From positions 1-64,000 of the forward strand of contig VGVR01000017.1 in the NCBI GenBank assembly GCA_016873995.1: DNA of 64,000 nucleotides, given 5' to 3'. How positions within the stretch are numbered: the stretch's first letter is position 1; each line of letters starts with the position of its first letter. The translations under genes were made by a program, and so were the position numbers. This DNA is from Gemmatimonadota bacterium. GTDB taxonomy: Bacteria; Gemmatimonadota; Gemmatimonadetes; Longimicrobiales; Gaopeijiaceae. This document shows, piece after piece, positions 48,138-61,268 of the stretch. The notes beneath the pieces were generated by a model. That model had not been told where the DNA came from, ran no database searches, and saw only the letters and a program-made list of their open reading frames with translations.

Positions 48138-50228
48138 CTACCGCGCCGCCGCAGCCAAGTCCGCCTCCGCCCTCGCGCGGATGTAGTGCTGGAGCGAGAT
48201 CAGCTCGTCGAGCGTGATGTCTGCGTACTGAGGCATCCCGTTCACGGCACGCGTGCCGTCGCGCACGACGCTGGCGAAGTCCTCGATGCGCGGCACGACC
48301 AGCGACGCGCGCAGGTCGGGCGTGAGGCCGCCCGCGACTGCGCCACCGCCGTGACAGAGGCCGCACTGCTGCCCGTAGACGACTGCGCCCCGGGCGGCGA
48401 GAGCGCGGTCCACATCGAATGGGAAATCGATTGGACCGGGGACGTAGGGCGGGGGCTGGGGCGGCAGCGTAGCGGTGCCGTCTATCGAGAATGCTACCAA
48501 CCTGCGCGTATGGAGCCCGTATGCCCACCCCAGCTCGGCCGCCTCGCGGCCGCGGGCCATGAGGCTGCCGTATCCCACGAGCAGCGCGACGTATTGTCGG
48601 CCGTTCACGGCGTACGTGATCGGCGGCGCAGTGATACCGAGGCCCATGTCGTGGCGCCAGAGCTCCTCGCCCGTGTCGGCGCGGTAGGCAACGAAGGCGC
48701 CGTCCACGCGCCCCTGGAAGACGAGGTTGCCGGCGGTCGTCATCGTTCCCGGGTTGTAGATGCCGGGCAGCGGCACCTCCCACGCGAGCTCCTGGCGCAC
48801 GGGGTCCCACGCCTGGAGCGTGGCGAGCACGCCGGTCGGGTGCGTCGAGCCGGTGTTGCCGCCTCCGACGCCGACGCCAACGAGCCAGTTCGTGACGCGA
48901 TAGGTCGCGGGATCGACACCTACGTCGGTGTACGTTCGCGCCTGGTGCATGGCCGGGTAGTATGCGAGCCCGGTGCGCGGGTTGAACGACATGGCGTGCC
49001 AGTTGTGCCCGCCCATCTCCGTCGGTGTGACGTTGGCCATGCCATCCGGGTAGCGCGCGTCGGGGTCCTCGACGGGACGACCGGTCACCGGGTCGATGCT
49101 CGTCGCCCACGTCGTCTCGACGAAGGGCTCCGCGGAGATCAGCGCGCCGTTCGTACGGTCGATGACGTAGAAGAATCCGTTCTTCGGGGCGTGCAGGATC
49201 ACCTTGCGCATCGCACCCTCGATCTCGAGGTCGCTGAGCACGATGTCCATGTTCGAGTTGTAGTCCCAGGTCTCCCCGGGCACCGTCTGGTAGTGCCAGA
49301 GATACTCGCCCGTATCGGGGTCGAGCGCGACGATAGAGCAGAGGAAGAGGTTGTCGCCACCGTCCGGGCTGCGGACCTTCCGATTCCACGGAGATCCATT
49401 CCCGGTGCCGATGTACAGCTGGTCGAGCTCCGCGTCGTACGTGAAGCCGTGCCACGCGTTGCCGCCCCCACCGTGGGTCCACCACTCACCGGTCCACGTC
49501 TCAGCTGCCATGCGCATGGCGTCGTTTTCGAAGCCGTCGGCGGGGTTGCCTGGCACGATCCAGAAGCGCCACGCCATCTCGCCGGTCTCCGCGTCGTACG
49601 CGCTCACGTAGCCGCGGCTCGGGCCATTCTCGGTGCCGCCGTTACCGACGAGCACCTTCCCCTTGAAGGCCTTGGGCGCACCCGTGATGTACATCGCCAG
49701 GTCGGGATCGATGGTCTGCACGCTCCAGAGCTCGGTGCCCGTCGTCGCGTCCACCGCGTTCAGGCGTCCGTCCCACGTAGCCACGTAGACCTTGCCGTCC
49801 CAGTAGGCAATACCGCGACTCAGGTCCCATCCTGCCCGCAGTCTGTCCGCGTATTCGCGCGTGCGCGGGTCGTACACCCAGAGCAGCGTGCCGGAGGTGG
49901 CGTCGACGGCGCGCACGATGTTCATGCTGCCTATGAAGTACAAAACGCCGTCGACGACGAGCGGAGTGGAGCCGAGTCCCTTGTCGCCGGGCAAGTCGAG
50001 GTACCAGTCGACGGCGAGTGAGCTGACGTTCGCGTCGTTGATCTGCGTCAGGGGACTGAAGCGCTGCTCGTTCGTCGTGCGGCCGAACGCGAGCCAGTTG
50101 TCGCCCTGTATCGTGTCGGCGAGCGCGGCGTCGTCGACGACGGTGCGGGTGGGTTCGCCGGCGCCGCACGCGGTGAGTGCAAGGGTCAGGACGAAGGCGA
50201 GCGCCGGGCGAGGCATGTGAGTCTGCAT
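48138..50228 (-). CDS. PQQ-dependent dehydrogenase with C-terminal cytochrome c domain, lipoprotein
   Basis: Quinohemoprotein dehydrogenase-like protein of 696 aa from ATG 50228 (GGAAAG upstream). A lipobox LTAC gives membrane anchoring. The eight-bladed propeller has repeated Trp-docking motifs (GTLLWVYDPRT, GTELWSVQT, GEYLWHYQT), and a C-terminal CGLCH heme site sits at about 583. The vicinal Cys-Cys near PQQ of typical quinoprotein alcohol dehydrogenases seems absent (RAGWDLSRGIAYW instead), and the segment ETWDYNSNMDIV places Asn two residues after the presumed catalytic Asp. Substrate is therefore uncertain. Confidence 0.82.
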   Translation of the reverse strand: MQTHMPRPALAFVLTLALTACGAGEPTRTVVDDAALADTIQGDNWLAFGRTTNEQRFSPLTQINDANVSSLAVDWYLDLPGDKGLGSTPLVVDGVLYFIGSMNIVRAVDATSGTLLWVYDPRTREYADRLRAGWDLSRGIAYWDGKVYVATWDGRLNAVDATTGTELWSVQTIDPDLAMYITGAPKAFKGKVLVGNGGTENGPSRGYVSAYDAETGEMAWRFWIVPGNPADGFENDAMRMAAETWTGEWWTHGGGGNAWHGFTYDAELDQLYIGTGNGSPWNRKVRSPDGGDNLFLCSIVALDPDTGEYLWHYQTVPGETWDYNSNMDIVLSDLEIEGAMRKVILHAPKNGFFYVIDRTNGALISAEPFVETTWATSIDPVTGRPVEDPDARYPDGMANVTPTEMGGHNWHAMSFNPRTGLAYYPAMHQARTYTDVGVDPATYRVTNWLVGVGVGGGNTGSTHPTGVLATLQAWDPVRQELAWEVPLPGIYNPGTMTTAGNLVFQGRVDGAFVAYRADTGEELWRHDMGLGITAPPITYAVNGRQYVALLVGYGSLMARGREAAELGWAYGLHTRRLVAFSIDGTATLPPQPPPYVPGPIDFPFDVDRALAARGAVVYGQQCGLCHGGGAVAGGLTPDLRASLVVPRIEDFASVVRDGTRAVNGMPQYADITLDELISLQHYIRARAEADLAAAAR

Positions 50229-50308
50229 GCGTTCTTTCCAAGTCCTATGTTCTTGCCGAAACAGCACGCCGGCCTCGCGCAGGCCGCGCGCTCGGCACCG
50301 ACCCCCCT

Positions 50309-50327
50309 GGCGCCCACGCAGGGCGCC
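50309..50327 (-). terminator. GGCGCCC hairpin after the TIM-barrel gene
   Basis: Perfect 7-bp arms GGCGCCC / GGGCGCC with a 5-nt loop lie 15 nt past the stop of the TIM-barrel gene. No U-tract follows, so it is a candidate transcript-end hairpin. Confidence 0.45.
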
Positions 50328-50342
50328 GGATCCAACCGCGCC

Positions 50343-51281
50343 TCACAGCGCTCCCGCTTCGCGCATGACGCGCTCGCATTTGGTGCGGATCTCGGTTCCC
50401 ACCTCGAACGGATCCCCGTTCACGAACTCCTGTCGGAACAGCTCGACGGATAGCGCGCCCGCGTACCCCTTGTCGGCGAGCTTGCGGATGATCGGCACGA
50501 CCGGTGCGATCCCGTCACCGGGAATCAGGCGGTAGTTGTTGTCGGTTCGCTCACGCGGCGCGTCGAGCAGGTCCTGGAAGTGCGCATGCACGAGCTCGCC
50601 CGGCCTCAGCATATCGAGGTCTTCGAACTTCGAGAGCCCCGACCAGAAGTGGAAGAAGTCGAGCATGGGGCGCACGTTCGGATGGGCCGCTTCGCGGATC
50701 ACCTGGAGCGACGACGTGAGTGTGGACAGGTGCGTGGATGTGCGGGTGAACTCGATCATGGCGACGAGCTCGGATTGCCGCGCGATCTCGCCGGCCTCGC
50801 GGATGCACTCCGGTGTCGCGGCCCACTCTTCGACGGTGACCTCGCGGTTGGTGAGCGATGGCGCGTAGATGCGCTCGAGCCCGAGCGTCGCGTACTGCTC
50901 GCAGCGGCGTCTCCAGGTCTCGAGAGACTGAGCGCGCGCCGGGCCGGGGAGCCAGATGTCCTGCAGCGTCGCGACCGCCGACACCGGAGTGAGGTCTAGA
51001 TCGCGCAGGAGGCTCGCCGCTCCCGCGAGCGTGTCGCCCTCGAGGAAGCGGTCCATCATCCCGTCGTTCAGCTCCACGTAGCGGATGCCGGCGCGTGACC
51101 ACCCCTCGAGAGATCCGCGGAAGCCCGCGGCACGCGAGGTGTTCTGGTGCATCGCGAGCTGCATGCGCGGCGTCTGGGCGGTGGGTGCGGGCGAAGGGGC
51201 GGTGGGCGTCGAGTCCGCGTCCAAGCCGCGGACCAGCGGAAGGGCCGCAGCGGCGGCCAGGAAGTTCCTGCGTGTGGGCAT
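50343..51281 (-). CDS. Sugar phosphate isomerase/epimerase-like TIM-barrel protein, exported
   Basis: From ATG 51281 the product is 312 aa with a twin-arginine-like leader TRRNFLAAAAALPLV. The rest is an AP-endonuclease-2-type TIM barrel: IRYVELNDGMM, MIEFTRT, RPMLDFFHFW, LVHAHFQD and GALSVELFRQEF carry Glu/Asp/His residues at the usual metal positions. Members isomerise sugars or inositols, though many secreted ones are uncharacterised. It is transcribed divergently from the alpha/beta hydrolase, with a 56-nt intergenic region. Confidence 0.75.
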   Translation of the reverse strand: MPTRRNFLAAAAALPLVRGLDADSTPTAPSPAPTAQTPRMQLAMHQNTSRAAGFRGSLEGWSRAGIRYVELNDGMMDRFLEGDTLAGAASLLRDLDLTPVSAVATLQDIWLPGPARAQSLETWRRRCEQYATLGLERIYAPSLTNREVTVEEWAATPECIREAGEIARQSELVAMIEFTRTSTHLSTLTSSLQVIREAAHPNVRPMLDFFHFWSGLSKFEDLDMLRPGELVHAHFQDLLDAPRERTDNNYRLIPGDGIAPVVPIIRKLADKGYAGALSVELFRQEFVNGDPFEVGTEIRTKCERVMREAGAL

Positions 51282-51337
51282 GGTCGTTACGGTATCGCCG
51301 ATTGCGACGTGCCGCCACGGCACGTCATCTTCGCGGG

Positions 51338-52201
51338 ATGTCGGAACCCCGCTCGCGGAAGAAATGGGTCTCCATGCTGCTCACGATCGTGCGCGGGGTC
51401 GGCCTGGCGCTGTTCGTCTACGCCGCGCTCATGTTCGTGGTGCAGCGTCGGTTGGCGTTCCCCGGGACGTTGCGAGCGTCACCGCGGGTGACGGCGAGCG
51501 CCCCCGCCGGTGTGCGCCAGGTGTGGCTCGACACGTCGTTCGGCCGCGTCGAAGCCTGGTTCCTGGCGTCGGGCGAACCGGCGGTCGCGCCCACGGTGGT
51601 GTTCGCGCACGGGAACGGTGAGCTGATCGACGACTGGGAGCCCGCCATGCAGGACCTGGCCAGGGCCGGCATCAACGCACTACTCGTGGAGTTTCCGGGA
51701 TACGGCCACTCGGAGGGACGGCCGACGCGCGCGACGATCCGCGAGACGTTCGCCGCCGCCTACGACTGGCTCGTGGCCGAGGGCGGCGTACCGCGCGACC
51801 GCATCGTCGCGTACGGCCGTTCGATCGGCGGCGGCGCCGCGACGGACCTCTTGCGCGACCGCGCCGTGCCTGCGCTCGTGCTCCAGTCGACGTTCAGCTC
51901 GGCCAAGAGCATGGCACGAGGGTTCCTGCTGCCTGGCTTCCTCGTGCGCGACCGCTTCGACAACGCAGACGCGGTCGCGGAGTTCGACGGCCCGGTGCTG
52001 CTCATGCACGGCGTCCAAGACGAGGTGATCCCGTATGTTCACGCGGAGCGTCTCGCGAGCACGCGCGCCGGGCTGCACGTCACGCAGATCGCGTGCGGAC
52101 ACAACGACTGCTTGGAGGTCTGGCCGTCGATCGTGGATGAGCTGGCTACGTTCCTACGCACCAACGGGCTGCTCGACGAGCCGGGAGCGACTGTCCGATG
52201 A
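51338..52201 (+). CDS. Membrane-anchored alpha/beta hydrolase
   Basis: From ATG 51338 the product is 287 aa: a short basic lead, one transmembrane helix (VRGVGLALFVYAALMFVVQ), then an alpha/beta hydrolase of the Bem46/YfhR-like type. Visible parts are VFAHGNGELIDDW (oxyanion loop), the nucleophile elbow GRSIGGG with its Ser, MHGVQDEVIP with Asp, and CGHNDCL with the catalytic His. A downstream start at 51374 is possible. The stop overlaps the start of the enoyl-CoA hydratase by four bases. Confidence 0.85.
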   Translation: MSEPRSRKKWVSMLLTIVRGVGLALFVYAALMFVVQRRLAFPGTLRASPRVTASAPAGVRQVWLDTSFGRVEAWFLASGEPAVAPTVVFAHGNGELIDDWEPAMQDLARAGINALLVEFPGYGHSEGRPTRATIRETFAAAYDWLVAEGGVPRDRIVAYGRSIGGGAATDLLRDRAVPALVLQSTFSSAKSMARGFLLPGFLVRDRFDNADAVAEFDGPVLLMHGVQDEVIPYVHAERLASTRAGLHVTQIACGHNDCLEVWPSIVDELATFLRTNGLLDEPGATVR

Positions 52202-52953
52202 TCGAGACCACTAACCACGGCAAGGTCCGCGAGCTCCGCCTCGCGCGCCCTCCGGCGAATGCGTTCAACCCGGCGCTCGTCGTCGAGCTCACTCGCCGCG
52301 TCGAGGAAGCGCCCGAACAGGGCGTCGACGCGCTCGTCGTGTCCGGCGCGCCCGGCATGTTCACGGGCGGGCTCGACGTGCCCGAGCTGCTGGCGCTCGG
52401 CAAGGACGACATCCGCGCGTTCTGGCGTTCGTTCTACGCGATGTTGCGCACCGTCGCCGCGTCGCCGATTCCAGTCGCGGTTGCGATCACCGGGCACTGT
52501 CCCGCCGCGGGCGCGGTGCTCTCGGTGTTCTGCGACCGGCGCGTGATGGCCGAAGGCAACTTCAAGATCGGCATGAACGAGGTGCAGGTCGGACTGGTGG
52601 TGCCTCCCACGCTCCAGTATGCGATGAAGCGGCTCACGGGGCCTCGCGTGGGCGACGCGCTCCTGGTCGCGGGCGCTCTCGTGACTCCGGCGGAGGCGCT
52701 CCGCGTGGGCCTCGTCGACGAAGTGGTGGCGCTCGACGCCGTGGTGCCGACGACGCTCGCATGGGCGGAGCGCATGGTGGCGCTACCGCGCGACGCCATG
52801 CGGGAGACGCGCCGCATCGCGCTCGCCGACCTGGTGGCGCAGTTCGCGGGGCTAGGCGAGGGCGAAGTCGATGCGGCGGCGAGTCGCTGGTTCACGGACG
52901 AAACCCAGACGACGCTGCGCGCGCTGGTCGCGCGGTTGGGCAAGAGTAGCTAG
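52198..52953 (+). CDS. Enoyl-CoA hydratase/isomerase family protein
   Basis: A 251-aa crotonase-fold protein. The oxyanion-hole pieces are SGAPGMFTGGLD and ITGHCPAAGAVLSVFCDRRVMA; the MNEVQVGLVVPPTLQYAMKR helix follows. The two catalytic Glu residues of true hydratases are not evident at the usual places, which fits the enoyl-CoA isomerase side of the family. Translation is coupled to the hydrolase (ATGA overlap), so both may act on an acyl-CoA or ester substrate. Confidence 0.85.
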   Translation: MIETTNHGKVRELRLARPPANAFNPALVVELTRRVEEAPEQGVDALVVSGAPGMFTGGLDVPELLALGKDDIRAFWRSFYAMLRTVAASPIPVAVAITGHCPAAGAVLSVFCDRRVMAEGNFKIGMNEVQVGLVVPPTLQYAMKRLTGPRVGDALLVAGALVTPAEALRVGLVDEVVALDAVVPTTLAWAERMVALPRDAMRETRRIALADLVAQFAGLGEGEVDAAASRWFTDETQTTLRALVARLGKSS

Positions 52954-52961
52954 AAGACGCA

Positions 52962-52994
52962 GAGCCGACCGCCGCACGAGGCGACGGTCGGCTC
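52962..52994. terminator. Hairpin between convergent enoyl-CoA hydratase and ppdK genes
   Basis: GAGCCGACCG (52962-52971) pairs exactly with CGGTCGGCTC (52985-52994), a 10-bp stem with a 13-nt loop. It lies in the 67-nt gap between two convergent genes and could end both transcripts. No U-tract is seen. Confidence 0.5.
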
Positions 52995-53020
52995 CGGTGC
53001 TTCGTTCGCGCGACGACTCG

Positions 53021-55843
<2,823 letters not shown>

Positions 55844-55906
55844 ATGCCGATCCTCGTCCGAGACGATTGACTTTGGCCCAATACGCAGTGCAGGAGAGAG
55901 CACGAA

Positions 55907-55961
55907 GGACCTCGAAGCCGAGGGCGCGGGAGGGCGCCAAAAAACCCGCTGTTCGAGGTCC
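55907..55961 (-). promoter_or_regulatory. Inverted repeat with T-rich loop in the ppdK leader
   Basis: GGACCTCGAA (55907-55916) is the exact reverse complement of TTCGAGGTCC (55952-55961), extendable by one base on each side. On the minus strand, which is the ppdK sense strand, the loop contains GGGTTTTTTGG and a short GC-rich stem. It lies 64 nt upstream of the start codon. It may be a leader structure, attenuator or operator. The surrounding gap 55844-56141 (298 nt) holds no gene and must contain the divergent promoters for ppdK and the DUF2911 gene. Confidence 0.45.
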
Positions 55962-56141
55962 TATCCCCCAAATCTACGACTGCGAGTCGGGGATTGGTAA
56001 GCTCGGTGTAGGGGGGATGAGGGCAGTGCGGAGCCGGTGCCCCGGACGGTGCCGGGCGGCCCCCCCCTGCGCGTTGTCGCCATCATATGTTTGTGGCTGT
56101 CGCCACACCGCCGCACTGCCGGCACCTCACGGAGACGAAGC

Positions 56142-56780
56142 ATGCGCCTGCGACCCCGCCACACGCTCCTGTCGGTCCTCGCTCCCTTCGTGCTCGTGGC
56201 GTCCCTCCACGCCCAGCCAGCGTCGCCCCGGCCAAACGTCGCGCCGAGCGGCCGCGTGACCACGAGCGTCTCTTTCGACGGTCGTCTGCTGCTCGGCCGG
56301 GGCCCGGACTGGGGATGGTTCACCGGGACCCCGTCCCATTCGGGACCGTCCCGCATGATCATCGACTACGGCCAGCCGCACGCTCGGGGGAGGACGATCT
56401 TCGGCGAGCTGGTACCGTACGGGGAGGTGTGGAGGCTGGGGGCGAACTGGGCAACGACGCTCATGCTCGACGTGGAGATGCGTATCGGCGACCTAGAGCT
56501 GCCGCGGGGGGAGTACACGCTCTTCCTGCTCCCTCGACCGGACGGCGGCGAGCTGATCGTGAGCGAGCAAACCCGCCAGTGGGGCACCGACTACGATCCG
56601 ACGCGCGACTTCGGGCGCACGCCGGTCCGTCGGCGCCCGCTCGCCGAGGCGCTGCAAAGCCTGACCATCACGATCGAGCCGGACTTCCCCCAGGTGGATG
56701 GGGCGGTGCCATCGGGTTCGGTGCGCTTCGCGTGGGGCGACGCGGAGTACTCGACCGACTGGGAGATGCTCTGGCCGTGA
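56142..56780 (+). CDS. DUF2911 domain-containing secreted protein
   Basis: From ATG 56142 (GGAG upstream) the product is 212 aa with a signal peptide ending near SLHAQP. The DUF2911 pattern is clear: MIIDYGQPHARGRTIFGELVPYGEVWRLGANWATTL, then LPRGEYTLFLLPRPDGGELIVS and the SVRFAWGDAEYSTDW end. The family is common in Bacteroidetes and Gemmatimonadetes and has no known function. It is monocistronic and faces the ppdK gene across a 298-nt divergent region. Confidence 0.85.
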   Translation: MRLRPRHTLLSVLAPFVLVASLHAQPASPRPNVAPSGRVTTSVSFDGRLLLGRGPDWGWFTGTPSHSGPSRMIIDYGQPHARGRTIFGELVPYGEVWRLGANWATTLMLDVEMRIGDLELPRGEYTLFLLPRPDGGELIVSEQTRQWGTDYDPTRDFGRTPVRRRPLAEALQSLTITIEPDFPQVDGAVPSGSVRFAWGDAEYSTDWEMLWP

Positions 56781-56946
56781 GGTCGTGCCCGCCGATCCGA
56801 GTCCGGGGATCTCGGCAGGACATACGTAGTCGACGGGGTCCAATTGCCTACGTCACCGCTCCCGCTGGCGCGTCTGGTTGGCGTGACGCATGCTTTACAG
56901 CACCTACGGTGCGATCCGTAGCCTGACCCGCTACTGGGAGCCGGAT

Positions 56947-58359
56947 ATGGTTCGACGCATCCCGCGTTTCGTCCATGTCCTCGTTTTCGTGGGTGCTCTG
57001 GGTTCGGTCGAGGCGTGCGCGCATCGGGTGAACACACGGTTCTACGAGCCGTCGGAGCTGGCGACGCTGGACGATCCGTCGCCCTTCCTGAAGGCGCACC
57101 TCGCGAGCGGGCACGTCTACGTGTTGTCGGCGTGGCGCGTGGACACGGCTGCGGGGGCCATCATTGGAACCGGGCAACTCCTGGACCCCAACCGCGCGGA
57201 AGTCGCCACGGGCGACTTCACATTACCGGCGGATTCCGTGCGGCTCTTCGAGACGAACGTCGTGAGCCAATCGGGCGCGTCCGTCGGACTGACGGTCATG
57301 GTGGGCATCACGGCAGCCGTGGCCGCGGTATGTGCCGCCAACCCGAAGGCCTGCTTCGGCTCGTGTCCCACCTATTACGTAGAGGACGAAACTGGAACGT
57401 CGATCCTGCAGGCCGAGGGATTCTCGTCGAGCATCGCGCCGGCGCTCGAGGCCACGGACGTCGACATGCTCATTCGAGCCCGCCCGACCGAGCGGGACCT
57501 GCGCGTGCGCGTGACCAACGAAGCGCTCGAGACGCACGTCATCCGGCACACGGACGTGCTCGCGGTACGTCGACCGGCAGGGGGTCGGGTCTTCGTGACG
57601 ACGGAGGGGACGTTCCTGGGGACCTCCGAGCCGCTGGCGCCGGCGGTCTGCTCGGCACCGGAGGGGGACTGCCTCGCCGCTGTCACCGCGTCCGACGGCG
57701 TCGAGCGCTTCAGCTGGGCGGACTCGTCCGACCTCGGTCGGCGGGAGACCATCGACCTCGCCTTCGAAGACGTCCCGGACGAGGACGTGGGCTTGGTTCT
57801 CCAATCCCGGCAGACGCTCATGACCACGTTCCTCATCTACCAGGCGCTGGCGTACCTCGGACACGAAGCGGGGCGCTGGCTCGCGGCGGCCGGGTCCCTG
57901 AGCGCCGACGAGCGTGCCAGCATGGGCAGCATCGAGCGGCTGCTCGGGAAGGTCGAGGTCTTGTTGCTCGACGAGTCCGGCGAGTGGGTGATTGTCGGCG
58001 CCGCGGGCGAGACCGGTCCGTTGGCGGCCGATACCAAGGTCGTGCCTTTGGCGGAGCGGTCACCGAGCGGGGCCCCACTCCGCGTCCGGCTGCGGCTGAC
58101 GCAGGGACTCTGGCGGCTCGATCGCGTCGCGCTCGTGGGGCTCGGTGGGACGGTCGAGCCTGTCCGCATCGCGCCGCGTGCCGTGCGTCGCGCCGGCGCG
58201 GAGGATCCGGAGGCGCTCCGCGTCCTCGTCGATCCCGACGAGGCGCTCGTCACACTCCCGGGGGACGACTATGAGCTCGAGTATCGTCTCCCCGAGCGGC
58301 CCGAGGAGCACGAGCTCTTCCTGGAGGCCCGCGGCTACTACCTCGAGTGGATGCGGTAG
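56947..58359 (+). CDS. Large lipoprotein of unknown function, ending at an in-frame TAG
   Basis: From ATG 56947 (GGGAG upstream) the product is 470 aa up to a TAG at 58357. The leader ends in a lipobox-like VEAC. The body has a hydrophobic segment (SVGLTVMVGITAAVAAVC) followed by a Cys-rich CFGSCPTYYVEDE stretch, and beta-rich regions (TLPGDDYELEYRLPE, HELFLEARGYYLEWMR). I recognise this arrangement as a conserved uncharacterised family whose members continue past EWMR with a helical E/Q-rich tail. That tail is present here in the same frame after the TAG. The next gene overlaps the extended frame. Confidence 0.72.
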   Translation: MVRRIPRFVHVLVFVGALGSVEACAHRVNTRFYEPSELATLDDPSPFLKAHLASGHVYVLSAWRVDTAAGAIIGTGQLLDPNRAEVATGDFTLPADSVRLFETNVVSQSGASVGLTVMVGITAAVAAVCAANPKACFGSCPTYYVEDETGTSILQAEGFSSSIAPALEATDVDMLIRARPTERDLRVRVTNEALETHVIRHTDVLAVRRPAGGRVFVTTEGTFLGTSEPLAPAVCSAPEGDCLAAVTASDGVERFSWADSSDLGRRETIDLAFEDVPDEDVGLVLQSRQTLMTTFLIYQALAYLGHEAGRWLAAAGSLSADERASMGSIERLLGKVEVLLLDESGEWVIVGAAGETGPLAADTKVVPLAERSPSGAPLRVRLRLTQGLWRLDRVALVGLGGTVEPVRIAPRAVRRAGAEDPEALRVLVDPDEALVTLPGDDYELEYRLPERPEEHELFLEARGYYLEWMR

Positions 58360-58492
58360 CAGTGGCTCGAGGAGCAGAACCCCATCGCCGCCCTCAGGCT
58401 CGTCGCGGACCCAGCGGGGACGCTCCGTGCACTCGCGCCTGCCTACAAGGCGCAGGAGCCCGAGATGGAGCGGCTATTCTGGGGGAGCCGTT

Positions 58493-58506
<14 letters not shown>
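58360..58506 (+). pseudogene. C-terminal tail of the interrupted lipoprotein
   Basis: Continuing in frame past the TAG at 58357, 48 codons read QWLEEQNPIAALRLVADPAG, then a segment ending in EPEMERLFWGSRYVRN and a TGA at 58504-58506. This is coherent protein sequence and the natural end of the family. It overlaps the start of the next lipoprotein gene by 14 nt, the spacing expected for translational coupling if this end is real. Confidence 0.65.
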
Positions 58507-60080
<1,574 letters not shown>

Positions 60081-60083
60081 GGC

Positions 60084-61268
60084 CTACCGCTCCGGCGCTT
60101 CCCCCGCGTAGCCGGTGAGCTCGACGTAGCCGCGCCCCGTCACGTCGGCGCCGTCCTCGCCGACGCCTCGCAGCCCGACCGCGCCTTCCCAGTAGCGGAA
60201 CGCCAGATCCAGCTCCTGATTGGGGATACGCGGCTCGACGAGCAAGCTCCACCCACGCCCGGGAAGCTCGACGCGCCACGCGCCTGGGTAGACCGCACCG
60301 TCGATCGGCGACGTCCAGGTAGAAGTCGACTCGACGGTAACGTCGGCGCCCCACGTCAGGTGACTCGCGGCCCCTCGATGGTCCACGAGCGTGCCCGCGC
60401 TCCACTCGTCCGCGCTCCCGTCTGCCCGGCGGAGTCGATAGAGCATGAGGTCCCAGCCGTCGTCGAGCTGGAGCGCGAGCCAGTCCCACCCGACTTGGCC
60501 CTCGGAGAGCGCCGACGTGCTCCACTCGCGGTCGAGCCAGGCGAGCCCATGCACGTCGAGGGTGTCATCGCCGATGGCGAGCGTTCCCTCCGCGGGCATG
60601 CGCGTGTGCGAGTAATAGAACGATGCGTTGCCGGGCTCCGGCCCCTTCTGGCTGAGTCCCGCGACGCCGTGCGCTACCGCGGGCTTCCCGGCGTCGAGCA
60701 CGAGATCGATCGCGACCTCGTCCTCGGCTGCGCGCAGTCGCACCGGGAGACCGGCCGGCGCGATCCCTTCCATCGTCCAGTCCTCGAGCCAGATGCGCAG
60801 CGGCTCCGCGCTGGCTCCGGCGAGGCCCGCGGCACCGCGCGCGAAGCGCTCATGGGCGTAGAAGCGGCCCGTCTCGACGTCGGTGACGGTGAAGTGGGCC
60901 ATGTAGGCCTGATTGGTCGCCCACGCGGACGTGGAGACGGGTGCGCCTGAGCCGAGCGCGCTGCGAAAGATGGTCAGCTGGAAGCCGAAGTCGCGCCCGG
61001 CCGTGGAGGTGAGATTGCCCGTGACGTACCACCATTCGGTGCGGAATCCGAGGTGAGGGCCGTGATCCTCGGGGAAGACGAAATCGCGAGGCGCGAGCGC
61101 TCGCTCGTAGCCTGCGGTGTCGGCCCCGGAGAGTGTCTCCAAGAGCGAGAGACGTGCGGAGGGCGAGGGGGCGCGGTCGCCGCACCCGGCCGCGAGCGTG
61201 ACGCACATGCCCAGGAGCGTGGCGCGCCCGAGCGTCATTGGCCCGAGCGCCACTCGTCCGAGCGTCAT
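60084..61268 (-). CDS. AttH/CrtC-like lipocalin-domain lipoprotein
   Basis: From ATG 61268, which overlaps the permease stop by four bases, the product is 394 aa; a second ATG at 61238 gives a cleaner lipoprotein signal (lipobox LAAGC). The body is typical of AttH/hydroxyneurosporene-synthase-like double lipocalins: FPEDHGPHLGFRTEWWYVTGNL and LDREWSTSALSEGQVGWDWLALQLDDGWDLMLYRLR are hallmark segments. It is third in an ATPase-permease-lipocalin operon like the att genes, so it probably handles a hydrophobic substrate moved by that ABC complex. Confidence 0.88.
   Translation of the reverse strand: MTLGRVALGPMTLGRATLLGMCVTLAAGCGDRAPSPSARLSLLETLSGADTAGYERALAPRDFVFPEDHGPHLGFRTEWWYVTGNLTSTAGRDFGFQLTIFRSALGSGAPVSTSAWATNQAYMAHFTVTDVETGRFYAHERFARGAAGLAGASAEPLRIWLEDWTMEGIAPAGLPVRLRAAEDEVAIDLVLDAGKPAVAHGVAGLSQKGPEPGNASFYYSHTRMPAEGTLAIGDDTLDVHGLAWLDREWSTSALSEGQVGWDWLALQLDDGWDLMLYRLRRADGSADEWSAGTLVDHRGAASHLTWGADVTVESTSTWTSPIDGAVYPGAWRVELPGRGWSLLVEPRIPNQELDLAFRYWEGAVGLRGVGEDGADVTGRGYVELTGYAGEAPER
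61224..61268 (-). repeat. Three tandem 15-bp repeats at the start of the lipocalin-like gene
   Basis: Three 15-bp units (61224-61238, 61239-61253, 61254-61268) share a CCCGAGCG core and encode MTLGR-VALGP-MTLGR. The duplication provides two start codons (61268 and 61238), each at the head of a unit. Confidence 0.6.

Noticed and set aside
48091-49485. Upstream extension of the 71-aa gene's frame through the PQQ dehydrogenase
   Set aside because: Only the last 71 codons look like protein; the rest is antisense-frame shadow within the dehydrogenase gene.
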